A DNA stretch of 64,000 nt. Origin: Variovorax sp. TBS-050B (lineage in GTDB: Bacteria; Pseudomonadota; Gammaproteobacteria; Burkholderiales; Burkholderiaceae_C). Of this stretch, positions 16,779 through 27,533 are shown in pieces (within the stretch, counting starts at the first letter, position 1; every line of letters starts with the position of its first letter). Below the pieces are notes generated by a model that searched no databases, had not been told where the DNA came from, and saw nothing but the letters and a program-made list of their open reading frames with translations. The position numbers and the translations under genes are program-made. The DNA lies in NCBI RefSeq assembly GCF_029893635.1, contig NZ_JARXYR010000002.1, positions 4,749,001 to 4,813,000 of the forward strand. Reading direction: 5' to 3'.

Positions 16779-18761
16779 ATGACCATCCCCGCTTCTTTCA
16801 TCCAGGAACTCATCGCGCGTGCCGACGTGGTGGAAATCGTCGGGCGCTACGTGCAGCTCAAGAAGGCGGGCGCCAATTTCATGGGCCTGTGCCCCTTCCA
16901 TGGCGAGAAGTCCCCCTCCTTCTCGGTCAGCCCGACCAAGCAGTTCTATCACTGCTTCGGCTGCGGCGTGCACGGCAACGCGATCGGCTTTCTCATGGAG
17001 CACGCCGGCATGGGCTTCGTCGAGGCGGTGCACGATCTCGCCGGCCAGTACGGCCTGCAGGTGCCCGAGAACGACGCCTCGCCCGCCGAGCGCGCGCGCG
17101 CCGCGAGCCAGCGGCAGAAGCAGGCCACGCTGACCGACGTGCTCGAGAAGGCCGGCGAGGCCTACCGCAAGGCGCTGCGGCAGGCGCCCGGCGCGATCGA
17201 ATACCTCAAGGGCCGCGGCGTCTCGGGCGAGGTCGCCAAGCAGTTCGGCATCGGCTACGCGCCCGCGGGCTGGCGCACGCTGGCGAGCGTGTTCCCCGAC
17301 TACGACGACCCGCTGCTCGCCGAGAGCGGCCTCGTGATCGTCAACACCGAGGACGGCGCGGAGGACGCGAAGCGCTACGACCGCTTCCGCGACCGCGTGA
17401 TGTTCCCGATCCGCAACGTGAAGGGCGAATGCATCGGCTTCGGCGGCCGGGTGCTCGGCGACGAGAAGCCCAAATACCTGAACTCGCCCGAAACGCCGGT
17501 GTTCAGCAAGGGCCGCGAGCTCTACGGGCTGTACGAGGCCCGCTCGGCCTTCCGCGAGCGCGGCTATGCGCTCGTGACCGAGGGCTACATGGACGTGGTC
17601 GCGCTGGCCCAGCTCGGCTTTCCCAATGCCGTGGCGACCCTGGGCACGGCCTGCACCACCGAGCATGTGCAGAAGCTCTTCCGCTTCACCGAGTCGGTGG
17701 TGTTCAGCTTCGACGGCGACGCCGCCGGCCGCCGCGCCGCGCGCAAGGCGCTCGACGGCGCCCTGCCCTACGCCACGGACGTGCGCAGCATCAAGTTCCT
17801 GTTCCTGCCCGCGGAGCACGACCCCGACAGCTTCATCCGCGAATTCGGCGCTGACGCCTTCGCGCGCTTCGTGCAGGAAGCCACGCCGCTGTCCCGCTTC
17901 ATGATCGAGGTGGCGCGCGAGGGCTGCGACCTCACGACCGCCGAAGGCCGCGCCCACATGAGCAGCAATGCCCGCCCGCTCTGGAGCGCCATGCCCGACG
18001 GCGCGCTCAAGCGGCAGCTGCTGAGCGAGATCGCCACGCTGGTGCAGCTGGACGCGCCGGCGCTGACCGAGCTCTGGGCCGCCACGCCCGGCCCGCGGAA
18101 GGCGGCGGCGCCCGCGCCGCGCCACGGCAGCGGGCCGGGCGACGAATTCGGCCACGACCCGGGCATGCCGCCGCCCTTCGACTCCGAACCGCCGCGCTAC
18201 GAAAGCGATAGCAAGCCGCGCAAGTTCGTCAAGGGCAAGCGCTGGGGCGGCAAGTTCGAACCGGCGCCCGAGCCGCTGCGCGGCCGCGGCAAGCCGCCGA
18301 GCCGGCCCGACGTGGCGGCGCGGCTGCTGCTGTCGAACATGGCGCAATGGGAGGCGCTCTCGCAGGAGCTCCATCTGATGCTCTGCGACCTGCCGGGGCC
18401 GCACGGGGCGCTCTTCACCTGGCTCGACAGCCAGTCGCACGAGCATGGCGTCCAGCCCTGGGCGGCGCTGCGCGAAGGCATGCGCGGGCTCGACTTCGAG
18501 CCGCTGGCCGAGCGCCTGATGAGCGTGGAAGAAGCGGCGCCGGTGCCCGAGGGCGAGGAGGCGCAGCATCTGGCCGAGGCGGCCAAGGAACTCGCCAGCG
18601 TGCTCGATTTCATGCTCGACGACCGCCTGAAAGCGCAGCAGAGCGAGGCCATCGCGGCGGTCGGCAAGGACCCGAAGGCGCTCGAACGCTACAAGGCGCT
18701 CGAGGCCCGCCGCCTCGAACTGCGCCAGCGGCTGAACCCGCGCGGCGCAGAAAACGCTTGA
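16779..18761 (+). CDS. dnaG: DNA primase
   Basis: Synthesises the RNA primers for chromosomal replication. The 660-residue product has the N-terminal CHC2 zinc-binding domain (Cys38, His41, Cys59 and Cys62), the RNA polymerase core with FSFDGDAAGRRAARKALD, and the TOPRIM segment LVTEGYMDVVALAQLG. The C-terminal third, the DnaB-binding region, is less conserved and rich in Pro/Gly/Arg before a helical tail. The start at 16779 (MTIPASFIQELI) matches the family; upstream in-frame sequence is unrelated. rpoD follows, the last two genes of the classical rpsU-dnaG-rpoD order; rpsU is not upstream here. Confidence 0.97.
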   Translation: MTIPASFIQELIARADVVEIVGRYVQLKKAGANFMGLCPFHGEKSPSFSVSPTKQFYHCFGCGVHGNAIGFLMEHAGMGFVEAVHDLAGQYGLQVPENDASPAERARAASQRQKQATLTDVLEKAGEAYRKALRQAPGAIEYLKGRGVSGEVAKQFGIGYAPAGWRTLASVFPDYDDPLLAESGLVIVNTEDGAEDAKRYDRFRDRVMFPIRNVKGECIGFGGRVLGDEKPKYLNSPETPVFSKGRELYGLYEARSAFRERGYALVTEGYMDVVALAQLGFPNAVATLGTACTTEHVQKLFRFTESVVFSFDGDAAGRRAARKALDGALPYATDVRSIKFLFLPAEHDPDSFIREFGADAFARFVQEATPLSRFMIEVAREGCDLTTAEGRAHMSSNARPLWSAMPDGALKRQLLSEIATLVQLDAPALTELWAATPGPRKAAAPAPRHGSGPGDEFGHDPGMPPPFDSEPPRYESDSKPRKFVKGKRWGGKFEPAPEPLRGRGKPPSRPDVAARLLLSNMAQWEALSQELHLMLCDLPGPHGALFTWLDSQSHEHGVQPWAALREGMRGLDFEPLAERLMSVEEAAPVPEGEEAQHLAEAAKELASVLDFMLDDRLKAQQSEAIAAVGKDPKALERYKALEARRLELRQRLNPRGAENA

Positions 18762-18777
18762 AATCCGCGCAATAAGC

Positions 18778-18783
18778 TATAAT
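18778..18783 (+). promoter_or_regulatory. Putative rpoD promoter -10 element
   Basis: A perfect TATAAT lies 17 bp after the dnaG stop codon. The nearest -35-like hexamer, TTGAAA at 18758-18763, is only 14 bp away, short for sigma-70. The CTTGAAA preceding it resembles the -35 of heat-shock sigma-32 promoters, but the matching CCCAT-type -10 is absent. A separate rpoD promoter at this place is usual in proteobacteria. Confidence 0.55.
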
Positions 18784-19059
18784 GTAAGGCTTCGCAACTG
18801 GCGAAATCCAGGCAAGAGCGACAGCAGCACCTCCGGGCCGACCCCTCGCGCAATGCACTCCGACGGCAGATTCCGTCGGAAAGGGTCAATAACCGCAAGG
18901 ACTGCACACCAAATGTTCGCCCGACATCTTGCCTGACGAGGAATTTCTTCCTCTTTCCCATTTGTCCGTCCGCGCCCGTGCGCGGGCTGTGGCGACGCTG
19001 CCCTGGTGCGGCGTTGCGCCTGTGAGTTCGCTTGGTCCATCTTGTCGCAACGAGGTCGT
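18784..19059 (+). other. Long rpoD leader with a perfect hairpin
   Basis: About 275 bases lie between the likely promoter and the rpoD ATG. A perfect 8-bp stem is formed by TCCGACGG (18859-18866) and CCGTCGGA (18873-18880) with a six-base loop and no U-tract. No short peptide gene or known riboswitch was recognised. A leader this long could influence translation or stability of the sigma factor mRNA. Confidence 0.5.
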
Positions 19060-21405
<2,346 letters not shown>

Positions 21406-21428
21406 TCCGGGTTCCCTGAAGCCACAAG

Positions 21429-21469
21429 CGCCCGCAGCGCCCCTCACGGGGCGGCGGGCGTTCTCTTTT
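21429..21469 (+). terminator. Rho-independent terminator after rpoD
   Basis: CGCCCGC pairs with GCGGGCG (7 bp), then, past a two-base bulge, CGCCCC with GGGGCG (6 bp) around a TCAC loop; TTCTCTTTT follows. It begins 23 bp after the rpoD stop codon. Confidence 0.85.
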
Positions 21470-21503
21470 GTGCCACGCAAATAAGAAGAATGGATCAATC
21501 GCC

Positions 21504-22739
21504 ATGAATCCAGACGCAGCCAAACTCTGGCAGGCCCCGCGCTGGGCGCTGGCCGTGCTGCTCGCGGTGCTGGGCATGCTGGGCCCGTTCTCGATCGACA
21601 CCTACATCCCGGCCTTCTCGGGCATCGCGCGTTCGATCGGCGCGACGCCCGCCGAGATGCAGCAGACGCTCTCGGCCTACCTGTTCGGCTTCGCGTTCAT
21701 GAACCTGTTCCACGGCGCGCTGTCGGACAGCTTCGGCCGCCGGCCCGTGGTGCTGTGGGGCCTCGCGGTGTTCACGCTCGCCTCGCTGGGCTGCGCGCTG
21801 TCGCAGAACATCGCGCAGCTGGTGCTGTTCCGCGGGCTGCAGGGCCTGTCGACCGGCGCCGGCATCGTGGTCTCGCGCGCGGTGATCCGCGACATGTTCC
21901 CGCCCGCCGACGCGCAGCGCGTGATGAGCCAGGTGACGATCTACTTCGGCGTGGCGCCGGCCATCGCACCGATCGTCGGCGGCTTTCTTTTCGTCCATGC
22001 CGGCTGGCATGCGATCTTCTGGTTCCTGGTCGCGGTCGGCGTGATCCTGTTCGCGGCCAACTACAAGCTGCTGCCGGAGACGCTGCACCAGAGCCAGCGC
22101 CAGCCGTTCCAGGTCCGGCACCTGATGCGCGGCTACTGGGACCTCTGCTCCGATCCGCGCTTCCTGCTGCTCGCGTTCGCGAGCGGCGTGCCGTTCAACG
22201 GCATGTTCCTCTACGTGCTCGCGGCGCCGGCCTTCCTGGGCGACCACCTCGCGCTCGCGCCGACGCAGTTCTTCTGGTTCTTCATGCTGACCATCGGCGG
22301 CATCATGGCGGGGGCCTGGGCCAGCGGCCGCATGGCCGGCAAGGTCGCGCCCAAGCGGCAGATCCGCGACGGCTTCCTGATCATGCTGCTGACCTCGCTG
22401 GTCAACGTGGCGGCCAACGCGCTCTTCACCGCGCATGCGGCCTGGGCGCTCTGGCCCATCGCGGTGTTCGCCTTCGGCTGGGCGCTGATGGTGCCGGTCG
22501 TGACGCTGCTGGTGCTCGACCTGCATCCGGACCGGCGCGGCATGGCCTCGTCGCTGCAGGCGGTGATCGGCTCCACCGCCAACGGCATCGTCGCGGGCGT
22601 GATCGCGCCGCTGGTGATGCATTCCACGCTCGCGCTGGCGCTGACCTCGATGCTGATGCTCGGCATCGGCCTGGTGGCCTGGGTCTGGCTGCACGGGCGC
22701 TGGCCCGAGATCGGCCGCAGGGTCGCCGCGGAAGCCTGA
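21504..22739 (+). CDS. Bcr/CflA family MFS drug exporter
   Basis: A 411-residue, twelve-helix inner-membrane transporter of the DHA1 drug:proton antiporter group. The N-terminal helix motif GPFSIDTYIPAF is typical of Bcr/CflA proteins such as the bicyclomycin exporter; the loop motif GALSDSFGRRPV and the DHA1 pattern in LVLFRGLQGLSTGAGIVVSRAVIRD also match. The start was set at the ATG at 21504. The HPP-CBS gene begins 3 bp after the stop codon, so the two are probably cotranscribed. The exported compound is unknown. Confidence 0.92.
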   Translation: MNPDAAKLWQAPRWALAVLLAVLGMLGPFSIDTYIPAFSGIARSIGATPAEMQQTLSAYLFGFAFMNLFHGALSDSFGRRPVVLWGLAVFTLASLGCALSQNIAQLVLFRGLQGLSTGAGIVVSRAVIRDMFPPADAQRVMSQVTIYFGVAPAIAPIVGGFLFVHAGWHAIFWFLVAVGVILFAANYKLLPETLHQSQRQPFQVRHLMRGYWDLCSDPRFLLLAFASGVPFNGMFLYVLAAPAFLGDHLALAPTQFFWFFMLTIGGIMAGAWASGRMAGKVAPKRQIRDGFLIMLLTSLVNVAANALFTAHAAWALWPIAVFAFGWALMVPVVTLLVLDLHPDRRGMASSLQAVIGSTANGIVAGVIAPLVMHSTLALALTSMLMLGIGLVAWVWLHGRWPEIGRRVAAEA

Positions 22740-22742
22740 GGC

Positions 22743-23879
22743 ATGCCGGCGCCGATTTCCGCCCTGTTGACGCATGCCCGCGCCTGGCTGCCGGGCCGCA
22801 ACACGGTCGATGCGCGCGAGCGCATGCGCGCCGCCTTCGGCGCGGCCGTGGGCCTCGTGATCACCGCGCTGCTGTGCCGCTGGATGGCGCCCTGGACCGG
22901 CCACAGCGTCTGGCTGATCGCCCCCATGGGCGCGAGTGCGGTGCTGGTGTTCGCCGTGCCGGCGAGCCCGCTGGCGCAGCCATGGTCGGTGCTGGTCGGC
23001 AACACGCTCTCGACGCTGGTCGGCATCGCCTGCGTGCACTGGATCCCCGACACCGCCTGGGCCGCCGCCGCCGCCGTGGGCGTGGCCATCGGGCTGATGT
23101 TCGCCACGCGCAGCCTGCATCCGCCCGGCGGCGCGGCAGCGCTGCTCGCGGTGCTCACGCACACCACCGACTACTCGGCCGCGCTGTTCCCCGCGCTCGC
23201 CAATTCGCTGCTGCTGGTGCTCGCGGGCGTGGCCTACAACAGCCTCACGGGCCGGCGCTATCCGCACGTGCAGGTCGCGCGCCCGCCCTCGCCGGAAGCG
23301 CGCTTCAGCCAGGCCGACATCGACGCGGTGCTCGCGCGCTACAACCAGGTGCTCGACATCAGCCGCGACGACCTCGAATCGCTGATCCAGCAGACCGAGC
23401 TCGAGTCGTACAAGCGCCGCCTCGGCACGCTGCATTGCAACGACATCATGTCGCGCGACCCGGTCTCGGTGGAGTTCGGCACGCCGCTCCAGGAGGCCTG
23501 GATGCTGATGAAGCAGCGCCGCATCAAGGCCCTGCCCGTCACCGACCGCACGCGCCGCGTGGTGGGCATCGTGACGCAGGCCGACTTCTTCCGCCAGCTC
23601 GACCTGGAGCACCATGAAGGCATCGCGGGCCGGCTGCGCGACCTGATCCGGGCCACGCGCACCGTGGTCTCGACCAAGCCCGAGGTGGTGGGCCAGATCA
23701 TGACACGCCAGGTGCGCGTGGCCAGCGCCGACCGGCCGGTGGTCGACCTGGTGCCGCTGTTCTCCGAGGGCGGCCACCACCATATCCCCATCATCGACCA
23801 TGAAAAGCGCCTCACCGGCATGATCACGCAGTCCGATTTCGTTCGCGCCCTGTACAGCGCCGTGCGGCCGGAGAGCTGA
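22743..23879 (+). CDS. HPP family membrane protein with a CBS domain pair
   Basis: A 378-residue two-part protein. Residues about 25-175 form an HPP domain with four hydrophobic helices and the diagnostic [16 protein letters not shown] proteins are integral membrane proteins, and some cyanobacterial and plastid members transport nitrite. After a linker, two CBS motifs follow ([14 protein letters not shown] and [14 protein letters not shown]), probably binding an adenine nucleotide and gating the membrane part. It lies 3 bp downstream of the Bcr-like exporter and 28 bp upstream of sugE. Nitrite transport should not be assumed here. Confidence 0.9.
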   Translation: MPAPISALLTHARAWLPGRNTVDARERMRAAFGAAVGLVITALLCRWMAPWTGHSVWLIAPMGASAVLVFAVPASPLAQPWSVLVGNTLSTLVGIACVHWIPDTAWAAAAAVGVAIGLMFATRSLHPPGGAAALLAVLTHTTDYSAALFPALANSLLLVLAGVAYNSLTGRRYPHVQVARPPSPEARFSQADIDAVLARYNQVLDISRDDLESLIQQTELESYKRRLGTLHCNDIMSRDPVSVEFGTPLQEAWMLMKQRRIKALPVTDRTRRVVGIVTQADFFRQLDLEHHEGIAGRLRDLIRATRTVVSTKPEVVGQIMTRQVRVASADRPVVDLVPLFSEGGHHHIPIIDHEKRLTGMITQSDFVRALYSAVRPES

Positions 23880-23907
23880 AGAAAAACCTTTTCCTCAAGG
23901 AGCGCGC

Positions 23908-24228
23908 ATGGCGTGGGCGGTGTTGTTCGTGGCGGGTCTGCTGGAGATGGGCTGGGCCATCGGTCTCAAGTACACGGAGGGCTTCACGCGGCTGTGGCCC
24001 TCGATCGGCACCGCGCTGTCGATGGTGCTCAGCGTGGTGCTGCTCGGCTGGGCAATGCGCACGCTGCCCGTGGGCACGGCCTACGCGGTGTGGACCGGCA
24101 TCGGGGCGGTTGGCACCGTGATCCTCGGCATCGTGCTGTTCCACGAGCCCGCTAATGCCGCGCGGCTGATCTGTGTCGGCCTGATCGTCGCGGGCATCCT
24201 CGGGCTCAAGCTCACGAGCCCGCACTGA
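23908..24228 (+). CDS. sugE: SugE/Gdx-type guanidinium exporter (SMR family)
   Basis: A 106-residue, four-helix small multidrug resistance protein. The proton- and substrate-binding glutamate is Glu13 in the first helix, and the following GW (15-16) and the [12 protein letters not shown] loop are marks of the SugE/Gdx branch, which exports guanidinium rather than quaternary ammonium compounds. The ATG at 23908 follows AAGGAG. It sits 28 bp after the HPP-CBS gene, too close for a guanidine riboswitch of its own, and none was seen. The convergent Bug gene ends six bases away. Confidence 0.92.
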   Translation: MAWAVLFVAGLLEMGWAIGLKYTEGFTRLWPSIGTALSMVLSVVLLGWAMRTLPVGTAYAVWTGIGAVGTVILGIVLFHEPANAARLICVGLIVAGILGLKLTSPH

Positions 24229-24234
24229 GCCGCG

Positions 24235-25221
24235 TCATTCGACCACCACGTTGGCCTTCTTCACCAGCGCGGCATAGCGCGCGGCCTCGCTGCGGAAGTA
24301 GCTCGCGGCCTGCTCGGGCGTGGTGGGCTTGACGATGTTGCCCTGCTTGTCCATCGCCTCGCGCACCTCGGGCGTCGCGAAGGCGGCGGCCACGGCGTCG
24401 TGCACGCGCTGCACGTCGGCGGGCTGCATCTTCGCGGGGCCGATCACCGCGACCCAGCCCTCGACCACGTAGTTCGGCAGGCCCTGCTCCGCGATCGTGG
24501 GAATCTCGGGTGCGGCGGGCGAGCGCGCGGGGCCGCAGACGCCGATGGCGCGCAATGCGCCGCTCTTCAGATGCGGCTGCAGCGCCGGCAGCGCCACCAC
24601 GCCCATCTCGACCTGGCCCGCGATCATGTCGGTCACCATCGGCCCCGTGCCCTTGTACGGGATGTGCCGCGCCTTCACGCCCGCCTGATCGAGGAACATC
24701 TCGCCGGCCAGATGGATGATGGTGCCGTTGCCCGACGAGGCGTAGTTGTACGCATCGGGCCTGGCGCGCAGCAGCGCGATCAGTTCCTTCGCGTTCTTCG
24801 CCGCCACCTTGGGATGCACGGCCAGCACCAGCGGCGTCGCGCCCACCACCGTGATCGGCGTCACGTCGGCGATCGCGTCGAAGGGCATCTTCTTGTAGAC
24901 CGCCGGGTTGATCACATGGTTGTTCGACACCATGCCGAGCGTGAGCCCGTCCGGTGCGGCCTTGACCACGGCCGAGGTGCCGGTGATGCCGCCCGCGCCG
25001 GGCAGGTTCTCGATCACCACCGGCTGGCCGAAGGCCTTGCCGAGCGCGACCGAGGCCGCGCGCGCGATGGCATCCACGCCCGAGCCCGCGCTGATCGGCA
25101 GGATCAGCCGGATCGGCTTGTCGGAGCCCTGCGCAAGCGCGGGCCAGGCCGCCAGCGCCGCGGCCGAGGCGCCGAGGCCGAGGACCGTGCGGCGGTTCAT
25201 CGCCGAAGAAATCGTGTGCAT
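24235..25221 (-). CDS. Bug family periplasmic substrate-binding protein
   Basis: A 328-residue extracytoplasmic solute receptor of the tripartite tricarboxylate family. A twin-arginine-like leader (MNRRTVLGLGASAAALAAWPALAQ) is followed by the Bug fold: ISAGSGVDAIARA and the second ligand loop IENLPGAGGITGTSAV. It probably captures an organic acid. The ATG at 25221 has a GAGAG ribosome-binding sequence; an internal ATG at 25200 begins directly at the twin arginine and is also possible. It is 46 bp downstream of the CoA-transferase gene, suggesting the receptor recognises the substrate of that pathway. No TctA/TctB membrane genes are nearby. Confidence 0.88.
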   Translation of the reverse strand: MHTISSAMNRRTVLGLGASAAALAAWPALAQGSDKPIRLILPISAGSGVDAIARAASVALGKAFGQPVVIENLPGAGGITGTSAVVKAAPDGLTLGMVSNNHVINPAVYKKMPFDAIADVTPITVVGATPLVLAVHPKVAAKNAKELIALLRARPDAYNYASSGNGTIIHLAGEMFLDQAGVKARHIPYKGTGPMVTDMIAGQVEMGVVALPALQPHLKSGALRAIGVCGPARSPAAPEIPTIAEQGLPNYVVEGWVAVIGPAKMQPADVQRVHDAVAAAFATPEVREAMDKQGNIVKPTTPEQAASYFRSEAARYAALVKKANVVVE

Positions 25222-25267
25222 GTGCTTGTCTCTCGTCGTGGTTCTGGAAAAAGAAGAAGGCCGGCGC

Positions 25268-26488
25268 TCAGGCCACCGCCCGCTCCGCCTGCATCGCCGC
25301 CACCTGCGCTTCGGCATAGCCGAGTTCCGCGAGCAGCTCGCGCGTGTGCGCGCCGAGCGTCGGCGGATCGAGGCGCACGCCCAGGCGCTCGCCGCCGAGC
25401 GTGATCGGGAACAGCGTGGTCTGTGCCACTTCGCCCGCGCGTTCGCCGTCGGGGAGGCGGATGTCGGCCAGGCCGCCCGTCGCCTTGAGGTGCGGATCGC
25501 CGTAGAGGTCCTCGGGCCGCGTGATCGGCGCGAACGGCAGGCCGCGCGCCTCGAAGATCGCGGAGAGCTCCGCGGCCGACCGGTCCGCGAGCCGCCGGCG
25601 CAGTTCCGCCAGCAGCGTGGGCCGCAGGCGCACGCGGTCGTTGTTGGTGCGCAGCGCGGGGTCGGCCCGCAGGTCGTCGAAGCCGAGCGCGTCGCAGAAC
25701 ACCGTCCATTGCGCGTCGCTCACCGCAGCGAGGAAGATCTGCTCGCCGTCCTTCACGGTGAACACGTCGTAGAGCGCCCAGGCCGAGATGCGCTCGGGCA
25801 TCGGCGCCGCAGGCTGGCCGGTGATCGCGTACTGCAGCATGTGCTGGCCGACGAGGAACACGTTGTTCTCGAACAGTGCCGAGTTCACCTCCTGCCCCTC
25901 GCCGGTCTGCTGGCGCTGCATCAGCGCGGCCATGGCGCCGATGGCGCCGAACATGCCGCCCATGATGTCGTTCACGCTGGTGCCCGCGCGCAGCGGATCG
26001 CCGGGCCGTCCCGTCATGTAGGCCAGGCCGCCCATCATCTGCACCACTTCGTCGAGCGCGGTGCGATGCTCGTAGGGCCCGGGCAGGAAGCCGGTGTGGT
26101 TCACGTACACGAGCCGCGGGTTGAGCTTGCGCAGCGCGGCATGGCCGAGACCGTACTTGTCCATGGTGCCGGGCCGGAAGTTCTGCGCCACCACGTCGGC
26201 GCTGACGCACAGCCGCAGGGCCGCTTCCAGGCCCTGCGGGTGGCGCAGGTCCAGCGCGATGCTCTTCTTGTTGCGGTTGAACATCGGGAAGAAGCCCGCG
26301 CCCGCGCCGAGCAGATGGCGCGTGCGGTCGCCCTCGATCGGCTCGACCTTGATGACCTCGGCGCCGAGGTCGGCCAGCACCATGCCGCAGGTCGGTCCCA
26401 TGACCATGTGCGTGAACTCGACCACGCGGATGCCCGCGAGCGGCAGGCGCTTGCCCTCGCTCGTCGCCTCCGCTGCCGCCGCGTTCAT
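25268..26488 (-). CDS. CaiB/BaiF family CoA-transferase
   Basis: A 406-residue family III CoA-transferase, moving CoA between carboxylic acids in the cytosol. The N-terminal GIRVVEFTHMVMGPTCGMVLADLGAEVIKVE pattern is diagnostic, and the catalytic Asp lies in the region YEHRTALDEVVQMMGG. The start codon overlaps the stop of the HMG-CoA-lyase-like gene by four bases (ATGA), so the two are translationally coupled. The pairing suggests activation of a branched dicarboxylic or hydroxy acid to its CoA ester followed by lyase cleavage, as in itaconate/citramalate-type pathways; the actual substrate is unknown. Confidence 0.9.
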   Translation of the reverse strand: MNAAAAEATSEGKRLPLAGIRVVEFTHMVMGPTCGMVLADLGAEVIKVEPIEGDRTRHLLGAGAGFFPMFNRNKKSIALDLRHPQGLEAALRLCVSADVVAQNFRPGTMDKYGLGHAALRKLNPRLVYVNHTGFLPGPYEHRTALDEVVQMMGGLAYMTGRPGDPLRAGTSVNDIMGGMFGAIGAMAALMQRQQTGEGQEVNSALFENNVFLVGQHMLQYAITGQPAAPMPERISAWALYDVFTVKDGEQIFLAAVSDAQWTVFCDALGFDDLRADPALRTNNDRVRLRPTLLAELRRRLADRSAAELSAIFEARGLPFAPITRPEDLYGDPHLKATGGLADIRLPDGERAGEVAQTTLFPITLGGERLGVRLDPPTLGAHTRELLAELGYAEAQVAAMQAERAVA

Positions 26489-27432
26489 GCCGCCTCCGCC
26501 GCGGCGGGCACGAAGGTCTTCGGAAAGCCCGCGCGCCAGAGCGTGCCCTGCAGCGTCTCGCCCTCGAGCCAGCCCGCCACGTGTTCGCGCAGCGCGAGCA
26601 GCCGCGGCAGGTCGACGCCGGTGGCCACGCCCATCCGCTCGAGCATGAAGACCAGGTCCTCGGTATCGACGTTGCCGCTCGCGCCGGGCGCATGCGGGCA
26701 GCCGCCGATGCCCGCGAGGCAGGCGTCGAAGCGCGCGATGCCGAGTTCGAGCGCGGCGTAGGCGTTGGCGAGGCCGAGGCCGCGGGTGTCGTGGAAATGG
26801 CCGCACCAGAGGCGATCGCCCGCGATGCGCAGGGCGCGCTCGAACAGGCTGCGCACCATCGCCGGATCGGCATAGCCCACGGTGTCGGCCAAGCTGACGC
26901 GGTCGGCGCCGGCGTCGAGCAGCGCCTGCATCAGCCGCAGCACCTCGTCGGGGTCGACCTCGCCCTGGATGGTGCAGCCGAAGGCCGTGCCCACGCCGCC
27001 CTCGATCAGCGTCTTCGCGCCCGCCGCGTCGCGCGCGGCGCGGATGCGCGCCACCTCGGCCACCACTTCGTCGGGCGTCTTGCGCAGGTTGGCGAGGCTG
27101 TGCGCATGGCTCGCCGACAGCGGCACGACCATCAGGTCGGCCGCCCCGGCGATGGCGCGTTCGGCGCCCTTGAGGTTCGGCACCAGCACCGAGGCGAAGA
27201 GCCCCGGCAGCGTCTTCGCGAAGGTCAGCAGCTCGGCCGTGTCGGCCAGCTGCGGCAGCAGGTGCGCCGGCACGAACGAGCCGACCTCGATCTCGCGCTG
27301 GCCCGCGGCATGCGCATCGCGCAGCCACTGGCGCTTGCGTTCGGTGGGCAGCACGCGGGCGATGCTTTGCAGGCCGTCGCGCAGGCCCACTTCTCGGACG
27401 ACCGCGCGCGGCGGCAGGAAGGCGTGGATCAA
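26485..27432 (-). CDS. Hydroxymethylglutaryl-CoA lyase-like enzyme
   Basis: A 315-residue TIM-barrel lyase of the HMGL family. Motifs include REVGLRDGLQS at the N-terminus, the His-x-His metal site in CGHFHDTRG, and the glycine-rich loop GIGGCPHAPGASGN containing the catalytic Cys. HMG-CoA lyase makes acetyl-CoA and acetoacetate; relatives cleave citramalyl- or 3-hydroxy-3-methyl acyl-CoA compounds, and pairing with a CaiB/BaiF CoA-transferase leaves these open. The start is a TTG at 27432 preceded by GGAGA; no ATG fits the conserved N-terminus. The LysR gene is divergent, 101 bp away. Confidence 0.87.
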   Translation of the reverse strand: MIHAFLPPRAVVREVGLRDGLQSIARVLPTERKRQWLRDAHAAGQREIEVGSFVPAHLLPQLADTAELLTFAKTLPGLFASVLVPNLKGAERAIAGAADLMVVPLSASHAHSLANLRKTPDEVVAEVARIRAARDAAGAKTLIEGGVGTAFGCTIQGEVDPDEVLRLMQALLDAGADRVSLADTVGYADPAMVRSLFERALRIAGDRLWCGHFHDTRGLGLANAYAALELGIARFDACLAGIGGCPHAPGASGNVDTEDLVFMLERMGVATGVDLPRLLALREHVAGWLEGETLQGTLWRAGFPKTFVPAAAEAA

Positions 27433-27502
27433 GTCTTTGTCTCCGTCGTGGGGGGTACGGCGTCGATCTTAGAAGTTCCGATTCGATCCAGAAGGTATAT
27501 TT

Positions 27503-27521
27503 TGGAAGCGATCCGATTCCA
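27503..27521. promoter_or_regulatory. Candidate LysR-type operator
   Basis: TGGAA (27503-27507) and TTCCA (27517-27521) form an inverted repeat with a nine-base spacer, 12 bp before the LysR ATG. A related sequence sharing GATTCGATCCAGAA lies 20-30 bp further upstream. The arrangement in the 101-bp divergent region fits LysR autoregulation with activation of the lyase/CoA-transferase/Bug operon. Confidence 0.45.
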
Positions 27522-27533
27522 GAATGGAACATC

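Noticed and set aside
23880..23907. Guanidine riboswitch upstream of sugE
   Set aside because: Only 28 bases separate sugE from the preceding gene, too short, and no guanidine riboswitch sequence was seen.
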